NCBI RefSeq assembly: GCF_002355735.1
Contig: NZ_AP014879.1
Span: forward strand, 248,001 to 312,000
Length of the DNA stretch: 64,000 nt
Origin: Sulfuricaulis limicola
GTDB lineage: Bacteria > Pseudomonadota > Gammaproteobacteria > Acidiferrobacterales > Sulfurifustaceae
Direction of reading: 5' to 3'
Under the pieces are notes generated by a model. The model had not been told where the DNA came from, ran no database searches, and saw nothing but the letters and a program-made list of their open reading frames with translations. Below, piece by piece: positions 24,399-34,419 of this stretch. The translations under genes and the position numbers were made by a program. Positions within the stretch are counted from its first letter, which is position 1, and every line of letters begins with the position of its first letter.

Positions 24399-24466
24399 TT
24401 GACTCATATCAAGTGTGGTTATTCTTGATTTATATCAAGGAGTGACCACGGCCTGAAACATACAGT
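24399..24466 (+). promoter_or_regulatory. nirS promoter with two FNR/Dnr-type boxes
   Basis: TTGACTCATATCAA at 24399-24412 and the perfect TTGATTTATATCAA at 24425-24438 have centres 26 bases apart. TACAGT at 24461-24466 is a plausible -10 for the second box, giving class II spacing. The first box could be used by a second regulator or as an upstream activating site. Confidence 0.8.
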
Positions 24467-24488
24467 GCGTCCACTGCAACGATTCTGA

Positions 24489-26258
<1,770 letters not shown>

Positions 26259-26271
26259 TATCCGTGGCAAT

Positions 26272-26297
26272 ATGGGGCGGGAGCCATCCCGCCCCAT
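26272..26297 (+). terminator. Hairpin between nirS and nirC
   Basis: ATGGGGCGGGA, loop GCCA, TCCCGCCCCAT form a perfect eleven-pair stem followed only by CTTTA. It probably reduces rather than stops read-through, so that nirS is made in excess over the biosynthetic genes, or it protects the nirS message. Confidence 0.6.
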
Positions 26298-26319
26298 CTT
26301 TACGAGAGAGCAGGTTCGC

Positions 26320-26658
26320 ATGCGCAGGCCCAGGCATAAGACCGGCATCATTCTCGCGGCGCTGAGCGCGCTGTGGTCAGGCACGGCTTGCGCCGAAATC
26401 TCCGCGTCACGCCAGGCCGAACTGATGCACCTGCTGGTGCAGGACTGTGGCTCGTGTCACGGGTTGACGCTCAAGGGCGGGCTCGGACCGGCCCTGACCC
26501 GGGAGGCGCTGAACGGAAAGGCCCCCATCATGTTGCGCGAAGTCATTCTGCATGGCCGGCCGGGAACACCGATGCCGCCATGGAAAAGTTTCATGAGTGC
26601 GCCGGAAGCAGACTGGCTGGTGCAGGTTTTGCTCGAGGGCACGGCCGATGCGCCTTAA
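26320..26658 (+). CDS. nirC: NirC-type small cytochrome c
   Basis: 112 residues with an ATG behind GAGAGAGCAGG. The longer frame starting at 26272 begins inside the hairpin and is rejected. A signal peptide ends near ACAEI, and one haem c site is C43-x2-C46-H47. A methionine-rich TPMPPW segment probably gives the axial ligand. NirC/cytochrome c55X passes electrons in the periplasm to NirS or in the last oxidation of haem d1. It overlaps nirF by eleven bases. Confidence 0.88.
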   Translation: MRRPRHKTGIILAALSALWSGTACAEISASRQAELMHLLVQDCGSCHGLTLKGGLGPALTREALNGKAPIMLREVILHGRPGTPMPPWKSFMSAPEADWLVQVLLEGTADAP

Positions 26659-27817
26659 GGTTCTTCTCGTTTCATTCCTCGTTTTACTGGTTTCGGCCTG
26701 TGCCACCCCGCGTGGCACTGGCGACCTCGGCGTCATCATCGAGCGCGCCGCCGGCAGCGTGCAGATAGTGGAAACCACGACGCGCACGCGTCTGGCGCAA
26801 ATTGCGGGGTTGGGCGACCTGTCGCACGCCTCGCTGGTGTATTCGCGCGACGCGCGCTACGCCTATGTCTTCGGGCGCGACGGTGGCCTGACCAAAGTGG
26901 ACCTGCTGCGCGGGCGCATCGACAAGCGCATCGTGCAGGCGGGCAACGCCATCGGCGGGGCTATCTCGCAGGACGGGCGTCTGATCGCGGTTTCCAATTA
27001 CGAGCCGGGCGGGGTAAAGATATTCACCGCCGACACGCTCGAACTGCTGGCCGACATTCCGGCCGGTTCGGGCGACAGCCAGCGCCGTTCCAAGGTGGTG
27101 GGGCTGGTGGATGCGCCGGGCGAGTGCTTCGTGTTCTCGCTCTATGACGCCGGCGAAATCTGGATCGCGGACATGCACGACCCGCGCCAGCCGCAGCTGC
27201 GTAAATTCACCCATATCGGCAAGCTGCCCTACGACGGCACGGTCACGCCCGACGGACGTTTTTATATCGCCGGACTCTTTGGCGAAGACGGCCTCGCGCT
27301 GCTCGACCTGTGGCAGCCGGACAAGGGCGTGCGCCGCGTGCTGGAAGGTTACGGACGCGGGCAGGAACCCTTGCCGGTCTTCAAGATGCCGCACATGGAC
27401 TACTGGGCGCAGGCCGGCGGCAACGCCTACGTGCCGGCGGTGGGCAGATCCGAGGTGCTGGTGATCGACCAGAAAGACTGGAAAGAGGCGGGGCGCGTCG
27501 CCGTGGCCGGCCAGCCGGTGTTCGTGGTGGCGCGTCCCGACGGGCGCCAGGTGTGGGTGAATTTCGCGCCGCCGCACAACGACACGATACAGGTGATCGA
27601 CACGCTGTCGCTCGCGGTGATTCGCACGCTCAAGCCCGGAAAAGCCGTGCTGCACATGGAATTCACCCCGCGCGGCGAACAGGTGTGGATGTCGGTGCGC
27701 GACGAGAACCGCGTGGACGTGTACGACACCGGCACGTTTGAGCGCGTGGCCTCCTTGCCCGCCGACAAGCCGAGCGGGATTTTCTTCACTCCGCGCGCAC
27801 ACCGGATTTCCCAATGA
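26648..27817 (+). CDS. nirF: NirF, haem d1 biosynthesis protein
   Basis: 389 residues from the ATG at 26648. The N-terminus is a lipoprotein signal with lipobox LVSAC, so it is anchored in the periplasm. The rest is a propeller related to the d1 domain of NirS, without a c-type haem motif. NirF is essential for haem d1 formation and is thought to act late in the pathway with NirN. It overlaps nirC and shares ATGA with nirD, so translation is probably coupled. Confidence 0.92.
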   Translation: MRLKVLLVSFLVLLVSACATPRGTGDLGVIIERAAGSVQIVETTTRTRLAQIAGLGDLSHASLVYSRDARYAYVFGRDGGLTKVDLLRGRIDKRIVQAGNAIGGAISQDGRLIAVSNYEPGGVKIFTADTLELLADIPAGSGDSQRRSKVVGLVDAPGECFVFSLYDAGEIWIADMHDPRQPQLRKFTHIGKLPYDGTVTPDGRFYIAGLFGEDGLALLDLWQPDKGVRRVLEGYGRGQEPLPVFKMPHMDYWAQAGGNAYVPAVGRSEVLVIDQKDWKEAGRVAVAGQPVFVVARPDGRQVWVNFAPPHNDTIQVIDTLSLAVIRTLKPGKAVLHMEFTPRGEQVWMSVRDENRVDVYDTGTFERVASLPADKPSGIFFTPRAHRISQ

Positions 27818-28272
27818 GGCCGGAACTCACCGAACTCGACCGCCACCTGCTCAACGATTTTCAGCAGGATTTCCCGCTGTCCGCCACGCCGTATGCGGAC
27901 ATGGCGCGCACTCTTGGTGTGAACGAGGAAGAGGTGCTGGCGCGCTTGCGCGAACTGAAACAGGCCGGCGCCATCAGCCGCGTGGGTGCAGTGGTGCGGC
28001 CGAACACGGTGGGGGTCAGCACGCTCGCGGCCATGGCGGTGCCGCCGGAGGAACTGGAGGCGGTCGCCGCCATCGTCAACGGCTATACCGAGGTGAATCA
28101 CAATTACGAGCGCGAGCACCGCCTGAACCTGTGGTTCGTGGCGACCGCGCCGGACGTGGAGCACCTGACCGCGGTGCTGGACGAAATCGCCGGCCGCTGC
28201 GGTTACGAGGTCTTGTCCTTCCCGCTGGTGGAGGATTACCACATAGATTTGGGATTTGAGTTAAGAATATGA
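27814..28272 (+). CDS. nirD: Sirohaem decarboxylase subunit NirD-like
   Basis: 152 residues, ATGA overlap with nirF. An AsnC/Lrp-like fold with an N-terminal winged helix (LDRHLLNDFQQDFP) and a C-terminal ligand domain (NHNYEREHRLNLWF). The family removes two acetate side-chain carboxyls from sirohaem to give 12,18-didecarboxysirohaem, the first step to haem d1. The assignment among nirD/L/G/H follows gene order and length, since all four are paralogues. Confidence 0.87.
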   Translation: MRPELTELDRHLLNDFQQDFPLSATPYADMARTLGVNEEEVLARLRELKQAGAISRVGAVVRPNTVGVSTLAAMAVPPEELEAVAAIVNGYTEVNHNYEREHRLNLWFVATAPDVEHLTAVLDEIAGRCGYEVLSFPLVEDYHIDLGFELRI

Positions 28273-28895
28273 CGAGGCGAATGAGTGCAAAATCTCACGG
28301 CAGTACGAACGAGCACAGCGAGGCAGGGATTCGTGCGAAATCTGCCATGCCGGAACTGAACGTCATCAAACATTCCGCGGCAACGCTACAGCGGCCCCCG
28401 GTGGACGAAGCCGACCGGCGTCTGCTGGCGGCGATCCAGCACGGATTGCCGCTGACCCCGCGGCCGTATGCCGGGATTGCGGCCGGACTGGGCATCTCCG
28501 AGGCAGAAGTGGTGGCGCGTTTGGCATACCTGAAGGAAGCCGGCGTGATCCGCCGTTTCGGCGTGGTGGTGCGGCATCACGAGCTCGGTTATTCCGCCAA
28601 CGCCATGGTGGTGTGGGACGTGCCGGACGAACAGGTGACCGGGCTCGGACACTGCCTCGCCGGTTTCGATTTCATCACGCTCTGCTACCGGCGCCCGCGG
28701 CATCTGCCGCAGTGGCGCTACAACCTCTATTGCATGATCCACGGCAAGAGCCGCGAGGAGGTGCTGGCGCATCTCGAGTGGATGGTCAATCACTGCGGCC
28801 TGCAAAGTCTGCCGCATGAGGTGCTGTTCAGCCGCCGGCGTTTCAAGCAGCGCGGCGCGCTGTATGCGATGCCGGCCGGCGCGGGGACGCGATAA
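28269..28895 (+). CDS. nirL: Sirohaem decarboxylase subunit NirL-like
   Basis: Up to 208 residues, ATGA overlap with the previous gene. It has the longer type of Lrp-like decarboxylase domain, with GYSANAMVVWDVPD and CYRRPRHLPQWRYNLY. The first 45 or so residues before EADRRLL are unlike the family and lack structure. A later in-frame ATG at 28347 (MPELNV) would give a more normal length, but the four-base overlap supports the longer form. Partner of the NirD-like subunit in haem d1 synthesis. Confidence 0.85.
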   Translation: MTRRMSAKSHGSTNEHSEAGIRAKSAMPELNVIKHSAATLQRPPVDEADRRLLAAIQHGLPLTPRPYAGIAAGLGISEAEVVARLAYLKEAGVIRRFGVVVRHHELGYSANAMVVWDVPDEQVTGLGHCLAGFDFITLCYRRPRHLPQWRYNLYCMIHGKSREEVLAHLEWMVNHCGLQSLPHEVLFSRRRFKQRGALYAMPAGAGTR

Positions 28896-29338
28896 TGGAT
28901 ACCACCGACCGCGACATCATCAACGATCTCCAGGGCGGTTTTCCGCTCAGCGAACGCCCGTATGCCGAGGCCGCGGCCAGGCTCGGCCTGACCGAGGACG
29001 AGCTGATCCGGCGCCTCGATGACCTGCTGGAAAAGGGCGCGCTTACCCGCTTCGCCCCGATGTATCACGCCGAGCGCCTGGGCGGGGCGCTCACGCTCGC
29101 GGCCATGAAAATTCCGGCCGATGAATTCGAGCGCGTGGCCGGGATCGTGAACGGTTTTCCCGAAGTGGCGCACAACTACGCGCGCGAGCATGAATTCAAC
29201 ATGTGGTTCGTGCTGGCGACCGAGACGCCGCAGCGTATCAACGAGGTCATCGGCGAGATCGAAAAGGCCACCGGTTATCGCGTGTACAACATGCCCAAGC
29301 TGGAGGAATTTTTCGTCGGCCTGAGGTTCGAGGCATGA
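28895..29338 (+). CDS. nirG: Sirohaem decarboxylase subunit NirG-like
   Basis: 147 residues. The start overlaps the previous stop (TAATG). It is a paralogue of the NirD-like protein, with the same winged helix (TDRDIINDLQGGFP) and AHNYAREHEFNMWF in the ligand domain. Short subunit of the second pair of decarboxylase genes, in the order also found in Pseudomonas nirFDLGHJ. Confidence 0.87.
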   Translation: MDTTDRDIINDLQGGFPLSERPYAEAAARLGLTEDELIRRLDDLLEKGALTRFAPMYHAERLGGALTLAAMKIPADEFERVAGIVNGFPEVAHNYAREHEFNMWFVLATETPQRINEVIGEIEKATGYRVYNMPKLEEFFVGLRFEA

Positions 29339-29856
29339 GCGCCGCCACCGCCTTGCGCGGACAGCCGGCGGATACGGCACCGGCGCTCGACGCGCTCGAC
29401 CGCCGCATCATCGTCGCGACGCAGGAAGGCCTGCCGCGCGTGAGCCGGCCGTATCATGCGATTGCGGAACAGCTGGGCGTCAGCGCCGGGGAAGTGATGG
29501 CGCGCCTGCAATGCATGCTCGACAGCGGCGTGATCCGCCGCATCGGCGCGGTGCCGAATCACTATCTGCTGGGTTACAAGGCCAATGGCATGTCGGTGTG
29601 GAACGTCCCGGATGAACGCATCCGCGAGCTGGGGCAGAAAATCGGCGCGCTCGATTTCGTCAGCCACTGCTACCATCGCCCGCGGCATCTGCCCGGCTGG
29701 CCGTATAATCTTTTCGCCATGGTGCACGGGCGTGATCGCCCGGAAGTGGAAGCCAAGGTGGCGCAGATCGCGGAGCTGCTGGGCGCGGCCGATCATGGCC
29801 ATACGGTGCTGTACAGCACGCGTATTCTGAAAAAGACGGGTTTGAGAATTTCGTAG
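29335..29856 (+). CDS. nirH: Sirohaem decarboxylase subunit NirH-like
   Basis: 173 residues from the ATG at 29335, sharing ATGA with nirG. The frame open from 29203 only overlaps nirG. It has the long-type motifs GYKANGMSVWNVPD and CYHRPRHLPGWPYNLF, paralogous to the NirL-like protein. Its TAG stop lies in the first bases of an intergenic palindrome (29853-29933), so the last codons and the stop may have been set when that repeat inserted. Confidence 0.87.
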   Translation: MSAATALRGQPADTAPALDALDRRIIVATQEGLPRVSRPYHAIAEQLGVSAGEVMARLQCMLDSGVIRRIGAVPNHYLLGYKANGMSVWNVPDERIRELGQKIGALDFVSHCYHRPRHLPGWPYNLFAMVHGRDRPEVEAKVAQIAELLGAADHGHTVLYSTRILKKTGLRIS

Positions 29857-29933
29857 GTTGGGCTGAGCGCAGCGAAGCCCAACATGGGCGCAAATAGTTG
29901 GGTTTCGGCGCAATACGCCTCAACCCAACCTAC
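29853..29933. repeat. Long palindrome, family D (GTAGGTTGGG type)
   Basis: GTAGGTTGGGCTGAGCGCAG on the left pairs with CTCAACCCAACCTAC on the right, with an inner arm AGCGAAGCCCAAC against GTTGGGTTTCGGC. Elements like this are widespread in gammaproteobacterial genomes. It contains the nirH stop codon and ends 20 bases before nirJ. Confidence 0.88.
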
Positions 29934-29953
29934 ATTAAGCCGAGTGAGGCAAG

Positions 29954-31156
29954 ATGTTCCGGATATCGCAATACATGCAGGAAATCCTCAGCCCGACGCC
30001 GCTCGGGCCGAAGCGCAATCCGCCCGGGCCGGTGGTGATCTGGAACCTGATCCGCCGTTGCAACCTGACCTGCAAGCACTGTTATTCGATCTCGGCCGAT
30101 ACCGATTTCCCCGGCGAGCTGTCGACCGCCGAAGTGTTCAAGGTCATGGACGATCTCAAGGGCTTCCGTGTGCCGGTGCTGATCCTCTCGGGCGGCGAGC
30201 CGCTGATGCGTCCGGATATCTTCGATATCTCACGGCGCGCCAAACAGATGGGCTTTTACGTCGGCCTGTCCACCAACGGCACGCTGATCGACGAATCCAA
30301 CATCGATCGCATCGCGGAAATCGGCTACGACTACGTCGGCATCAGCATCGACGGCCTGCGCGAGACCCACGACCGTTTCCGCCGTCTCGAAGGCGCCTAC
30401 GACGCCTCGATGAAGGCGATCCGGCTGTGCCATCAAAAGGGCATCAAGGTCGGCATGCGCTTCACCATGACCCAGGACAACGCCAGCGAACTTCCCGATC
30501 TGTTGAATCTCATGGAGGCCGAAGGCATCGACAAGTTTTACCTGTCGCATCTCAATTACGCCGGCCGCGGCAACATCAACCGCAAGGACGACGTGATCCT
30601 CAAAACCACGCGCTGGGCCATGGACCTGCTGTTCGACCGTTGCCGGGACTACACGCAGCGCGGCCTGCACAAGGAATTCGTCACCGGCAACAACGACGCC
30701 GACGGCGTTTACCTGTTGTTCTGGGTACGCCGGCATTTCCCGCATCTGGAAGATCACATGCGCGCCAAGCTGGCGCAGTGGGGCGGCAATTCCTCGGGCG
30801 TGAACATCGCCAATATCGACAACCTCGGCAACGTCCATCCCGACACCTTCTGGTGGCATTACAGTCTGGGCAGCGTGAAAGAACGGCCGTTCTCGCAGAT
30901 CTGGCAGGACACCTCCGACCCGCTCATGGCCGGGCTCAAGGCCAGCCCGCGTTCCATCAAGGGCCGCTGCGGCGCGTGTCGGTACTTCGACGTTTGCGGC
31001 GGCAACACGCGCGTGCGCGCGCACCAGCTCACCAACGATCCCTGGGCCGAGGACCCGGCCTGCTATCTCACCGACGAGGAAATCGGCGTCGAAGGGCTTG
31101 GGGAGCGTCTGCGGAACAGGCCGTATAGCCGCATTCCGGTGACCTCTGCAAAGTAA
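29954..31156 (+). CDS. nirJ: NirJ, radical SAM enzyme of haem d1 synthesis
   Basis: 400 residues, ATG after GTGAGGCAAG. Radical SAM cluster C36-x3-C40-x2-C43, then a normal partial TIM barrel. The C-terminal SPASM-like region has GRCGACRYFDVCGG and a further DPACYL cysteine for a second [4Fe-4S] cluster. NirJ replaces the two propionate groups of didecarboxysirohaem by oxo groups. The first 25 residues (LSPTPLGPKRNPPGP) are typical of the family. A cytoplasmic enzyme. Confidence 0.94.
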   Translation: MFRISQYMQEILSPTPLGPKRNPPGPVVIWNLIRRCNLTCKHCYSISADTDFPGELSTAEVFKVMDDLKGFRVPVLILSGGEPLMRPDIFDISRRAKQMGFYVGLSTNGTLIDESNIDRIAEIGYDYVGISIDGLRETHDRFRRLEGAYDASMKAIRLCHQKGIKVGMRFTMTQDNASELPDLLNLMEAEGIDKFYLSHLNYAGRGNINRKDDVILKTTRWAMDLLFDRCRDYTQRGLHKEFVTGNNDADGVYLLFWVRRHFPHLEDHMRAKLAQWGGNSSGVNIANIDNLGNVHPDTFWWHYSLGSVKERPFSQIWQDTSDPLMAGLKASPRSIKGRCGACRYFDVCGGNTRVRAHQLTNDPWAEDPACYLTDEEIGVEGLGERLRNRPYSRIPVTSAK

Positions 31157-31212
31157 TACATGTCCACGGCATCGCTGATTCGTTCAGCGAGCCTCCGATT
31201 AATTCAAAAATA

Positions 31213-32019
31213 CTATGTCTTTCTGGTGTATCGCGAACCCGGGCGATGCCCGGTCCCGTCGTGTAGCTGCCACAGGGCCGGACTGGAATGCGCTCCCTGC
31301 GTTGGAGATTTTTCAAAAAATGCCGGAATGGTGATTTGAATAAAGGGCTTCTTGAAACCAAGCGTGCGGTAAGTGGTACCGAGTTCGTCTGCCCAGCGGA
31401 TCGCTATCGCCTTCTCCTGCTCTCTTCCGGCGTCGTCGAGCAATATGGTGGCGCCCGGCTTGAGCCTTTGCTTCATGACGGGCAACAAACCATATCTTCC
31501 TCCGCGCGTGTGACCCGGAGGGCCGTCGCATACCACCATGACAAACTTGTCAGGCATCTGCTCCAAAGGAGCGGAATACCAGGAAAAATCCCCGAAATCC
31601 TTCAGCGGGCTGAAACACAAACGTACCGAGAGAATTTTAAATCTCCTGATATATCTGTTTACCCTTTTGTACCACAGTTGATCATGCTCGAGTGCCCAAA
31701 CAGTATTTCCTGTGCTCTGTGCGATCACTCCAAGCAGAATTGTCGTTAATCCTGAGCCGCATTCCAAAATAGGCCCATGAGAGGCACACGCGAGTTGCAG
31801 ACAACTTAACAAATATTCATTTGAAGCAGACCAGCCTTCGTTGCCCCAGCCGTAGATTAAATCGGAAATTACTGTGCCCGGTGCTGCGATAACACCCAGT
31901 GGATTTCGTGAAAATTTTGTTATGGCGCGCCAGAAAACAAAATCGCGATGCCGCACACGCACATACCGCCGCAGGGATTCAGGTAGTACCGCTTTGGGAA
32001 CATTTAACAGGCTGGACAC
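31213..32019 (-). CDS. Class I SAM-dependent methyltransferase, unrelated insert in nir cluster
   Basis: 268 residues on the opposite strand to all nir genes. ECGSGLTTILLG is a motif I for SAM binding, followed by the acidic ALEHD and by VVCDGPPG. LLDDAGREQEKA is a late strand/helix of the fold. Similar proteins occur in polysaccharide or small-molecule gene clusters, so the substrate is unknown. The gene and its flanks are AT-richer than the nir genes, suggesting insertion between nirJ and nirN. It is unlikely to be NirE, which is a uroporphyrinogen methyltransferase of a different class. Confidence 0.75.
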   Translation of the reverse strand: MSSLLNVPKAVLPESLRRYVRVRHRDFVFWRAITKFSRNPLGVIAAPGTVISDLIYGWGNEGWSASNEYLLSCLQLACASHGPILECGSGLTTILLGVIAQSTGNTVWALEHDQLWYKRVNRYIRRFKILSVRLCFSPLKDFGDFSWYSAPLEQMPDKFVMVVCDGPPGHTRGGRYGLLPVMKQRLKPGATILLDDAGREQEKAIAIRWADELGTTYRTLGFKKPFIQITIPAFFEKSPTQGAHSSPALWQLHDGTGHRPGSRYTRKT

Positions 32020-32272
32020 TTAAACGATATTCTCACATATTTTCCCAACCTGCGTATAATTCACGGGAATTCCGCGAGGTTTTGCCGTCGTCCGGCGGCC
32101 GCCCCCATGGTGAATTTATTGGCTCTGGCGCTGGGTAATTTGGAAAAGATGATTTTATGTCATGCCGGCGACAGCACGCTCAATCAGTCCGGAAATCGCA
32201 GCAATTAAATGACGCACCGCCTTTTGTCATAATGGCCAAAAGATGCCAAAGCATGCCAAACCAATCATGACC

Positions 32273-33832
32273 ATGAAGCGCCACGCCTGGTTATTCATCA
32301 TTCCTGCCCTTTTGTTTTTCTTGCAAGCCGCCACGGCAGATGAGGCAACGCCGCTGGCCAAATCCTATGCCGATCATTGCGCCTCCTGCCACGGCGCGGC
32401 CCGCCTGGGCGGTATGGGTCCGGCGCTGCTGCCGGAGAATCTGGGGAGGTTGAAGCGCGAGGAGGCGCAGGCCGTCATCAAGGATGGGCGCGCGCTGACG
32501 CAAATGCCGCCATTCCGCGACAAGCTTTCGGATGCGCAGATCAAGGCGCTGGCGGATTTCATCTACACGCCACCGGCGCAGACACCGATCTGGGAACTGG
32601 TGGACATGCGTGCCTCGCAGGTTATCCATCACAAGCCCGGGAGCCTGCCGGACAAGCCGGTGTTCAAGGCCGACCCGCTCAATCTCTTCATCGTGGTCGA
32701 GCTCGGCGATCACCACGCGACCCTGCTCGACGGCGACAAATTCGAGCCAATTATCCGGTTCCCGACGCGTTTCGCGCTGCACGGCGGGCCGAAATTCTCG
32801 CCCGACGGGCGCTTCGTCTATTTCGGTTCGCGCGACGGCTGGGTCAGCAAGTTCGATATCTACAACCTGAAATACGTTGCCGAGATCCGCGCCGGCATCA
32901 ACATGCGCAACATCGCCGTCTCCGGCGACGGCCGCTTCGTGATCGCGGGCAATTACCTGCCGCATACCCTGGTGGTGCTGGATGCCGCGGACCTGACGCC
33001 GCTCAAGATCATCCCGGTGCGGGACGACGCCGGCAAAAGCTCGCGCGTCAGTGCAGTCTACGACGCCGCGCCGCGCAAGAGCTTCATCGCCGCGCTCAAG
33101 GACATTCCCGAGGTGTGGGAGATTCCTTACGACGACAAGGCCGAACCGGTCTATCCGGGGCTGGTGCACGACTACCGCCTGGGCGAGGCGATCGCCGAGA
33201 AAGGACCGTTCCCGGTACGCCGCATCCGGCTTGATGATTATCTCGACGATTTTTTCTTCGACCAGTCGTACGAGCACCTGATCGGCGCCGCGCGCAACGG
33301 CAAGAACGGCCAGGTGGTGAGCCTGATCGTGGGCCGCAAGATCGCCGACGTGGATTTGCCCGGCCTGCCGCATCTGGGATCGGGCATCACCTGGGATTAC
33401 AAGGGGACCCCGGTGCTGGCCACGCCCAATCTCAAGGAAGGCACGATCACCGTCATCGACATGAAGACCTGGAAGACTATAAAGAACATCAAGACCCTTG
33501 GTCCGGGTTTTTTCATGCGTTCCCACGAAAACACGCCCTATGCCTGGGCCGATTCCATGTTCAGCCCGAACAAGGAAGCGCTCGAGATCATCGACAAGAA
33601 CAAGCTGGAAGTCGTTAAAACCCTCCGGCCCTCACCCGGCAAGACCGCGGCGCACACCGAATTCACGCGCGACGGCAAATACGCGCTGGTGAGTATCTGG
33701 GAAATGGACGGCGCGCTGGTGGTGTACGACGCCGCGACCTTCAAGGAAGTGAAACGCCTGCCGATGAAAAAACCCTCGGGCAAGTACAACGTTTACAACA
33801 AGATCACCCGTTCGGCGGGCACCAGCCACTGA
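32273..33832 (+). CDS. nirN: NirN, cytochrome c / d1-type dehydrogenase of haem d1 maturation
   Basis: About 519 residues from the ATG at 32273, which begins a clear signal peptide (AATADEA). ATGs at 32243 and 32267 are also in frame. A cytochrome c domain has C36-x2-C39-H40, followed by a NirS-like propeller. The N-terminal length, lack of the NirS arm and the RFALHGGPKFSPDGR segment fit NirN, which oxidises dihydro-haem d1 in the periplasm and hands it to NirS. It is separated from nirJ by the foreign methyltransferase gene. No FNR box is visible in the 250 bases before it. Confidence 0.88.
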   Translation: MKRHAWLFIIPALLFFLQAATADEATPLAKSYADHCASCHGAARLGGMGPALLPENLGRLKREEAQAVIKDGRALTQMPPFRDKLSDAQIKALADFIYTPPAQTPIWELVDMRASQVIHHKPGSLPDKPVFKADPLNLFIVVELGDHHATLLDGDKFEPIIRFPTRFALHGGPKFSPDGRFVYFGSRDGWVSKFDIYNLKYVAEIRAGINMRNIAVSGDGRFVIAGNYLPHTLVVLDAADLTPLKIIPVRDDAGKSSRVSAVYDAAPRKSFIAALKDIPEVWEIPYDDKAEPVYPGLVHDYRLGEAIAEKGPFPVRRIRLDDYLDDFFFDQSYEHLIGAARNGKNGQVVSLIVGRKIADVDLPGLPHLGSGITWDYKGTPVLATPNLKEGTITVIDMKTWKTIKNIKTLGPGFFMRSHENTPYAWADSMFSPNKEALEIIDKNKLEVVKTLRPSPGKTAAHTEFTRDGKYALVSIWEMDGALVVYDAATFKEVKRLPMKKPSGKYNVYNKITRSAGTSH

Positions 33833-33935
33833 ATCCCACACCGGTTGTATCAGTATCCGCACGCCTTTCCGGAATCGGGCGCATAATGAATTTGTATGAA
33901 ACCCCATCCTCCGGAAAACCGGAAAGGAGGCGCAC

Positions 33936-34265
33936 ATGCCCCAGGTACAGGAACGGCTGGAAGTCGAATTCGACGAGGACGGTTTGTTGCGGAACCCCGC
34001 GCAGTGGAACGAAACCGTCGCGCAGCAAATCGCGTGGCACGATGGCATCGGCCAGCTCACGGACGATCACTGGGAAATCATCCGTTCGCTGCGGGATCAT
34101 TACGCGAAGTTCGGTGTGGCCCCCGCCATGAGTCACGTCTGCCGCAGCCACGGCAAGGACCGGCACTGGATACATGACCTGTTTCACTCCTGTCTCGGTG
34201 CCTGGCGCGTCGCGGGCCTGCCCAATCCGGGCGAGGAAGCCAAGGCCTATCTGAGCGGCATGTAG
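33936..34265 (+). CDS. DsrC/TusE-family protein lacking both redox cysteines (RspA type)
   Basis: 109 residues, ATG after GGAGG. The DsrC fold is clear (VEFDEDGLLRNPAQWNE, HDLF, RVAGLPNP). In DsrC two C-terminal cysteines carry sulfur to and from DsrAB. Here the first is W90 (GAWRVAGLP) and the second is E101, with extra residues at the end (AKAYLSGM). It cannot form the disulfide or persulfide of DsrC or act like TusE. Cysteine-free members have been named RspA and are thought to be regulatory. It stands between nirN and an FNR box. Confidence 0.88.
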   Translation: MPQVQERLEVEFDEDGLLRNPAQWNETVAQQIAWHDGIGQLTDDHWEIIRSLRDHYAKFGVAPAMSHVCRSHGKDRHWIHDLFHSCLGAWRVAGLPNPGEEAKAYLSGM

Positions 34266-34291
34266 CCCGACCACCGACCCGGTCCCGGTGT

Positions 34292-34332
34292 TTGACCCAG
34301 ATCAAGCAAGCCGGACGATCGCGCGGTATCCT
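34292..34332 (+). promoter_or_regulatory. FNR/Dnr-type promoter upstream of trpB2
   Basis: TTGACCCAGATCAA at 34292-34305 and TATCCT (four of six) at 34327-34332 have class II spacing. The predicted leader before the trpB2 ATG at 34420 is about 80 bases. Confidence 0.62.
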
Positions 34333-34419
34333 CTTCCAGGCTGAATGCATCACCGGCCCTTCCGGCGCCGACCCTCGGCGCGGAAATTTTCTTGTGCATT
34401 GGTGTTGGGGGAGAACGAC

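Noticed and set aside
26272-26319. Start of nirC at 26272
   Set aside because: That ATG is the first arm of a perfect hairpin. The ATG at 26320 has a ribosome site and begins a signal peptide.
31213-32019. The minus-strand methyltransferase as NirE
   Set aside because: NirE is a class III uroporphyrinogen III methyltransferase. This protein has a class I motif (ECGSGLTT) and no NirE-like features.
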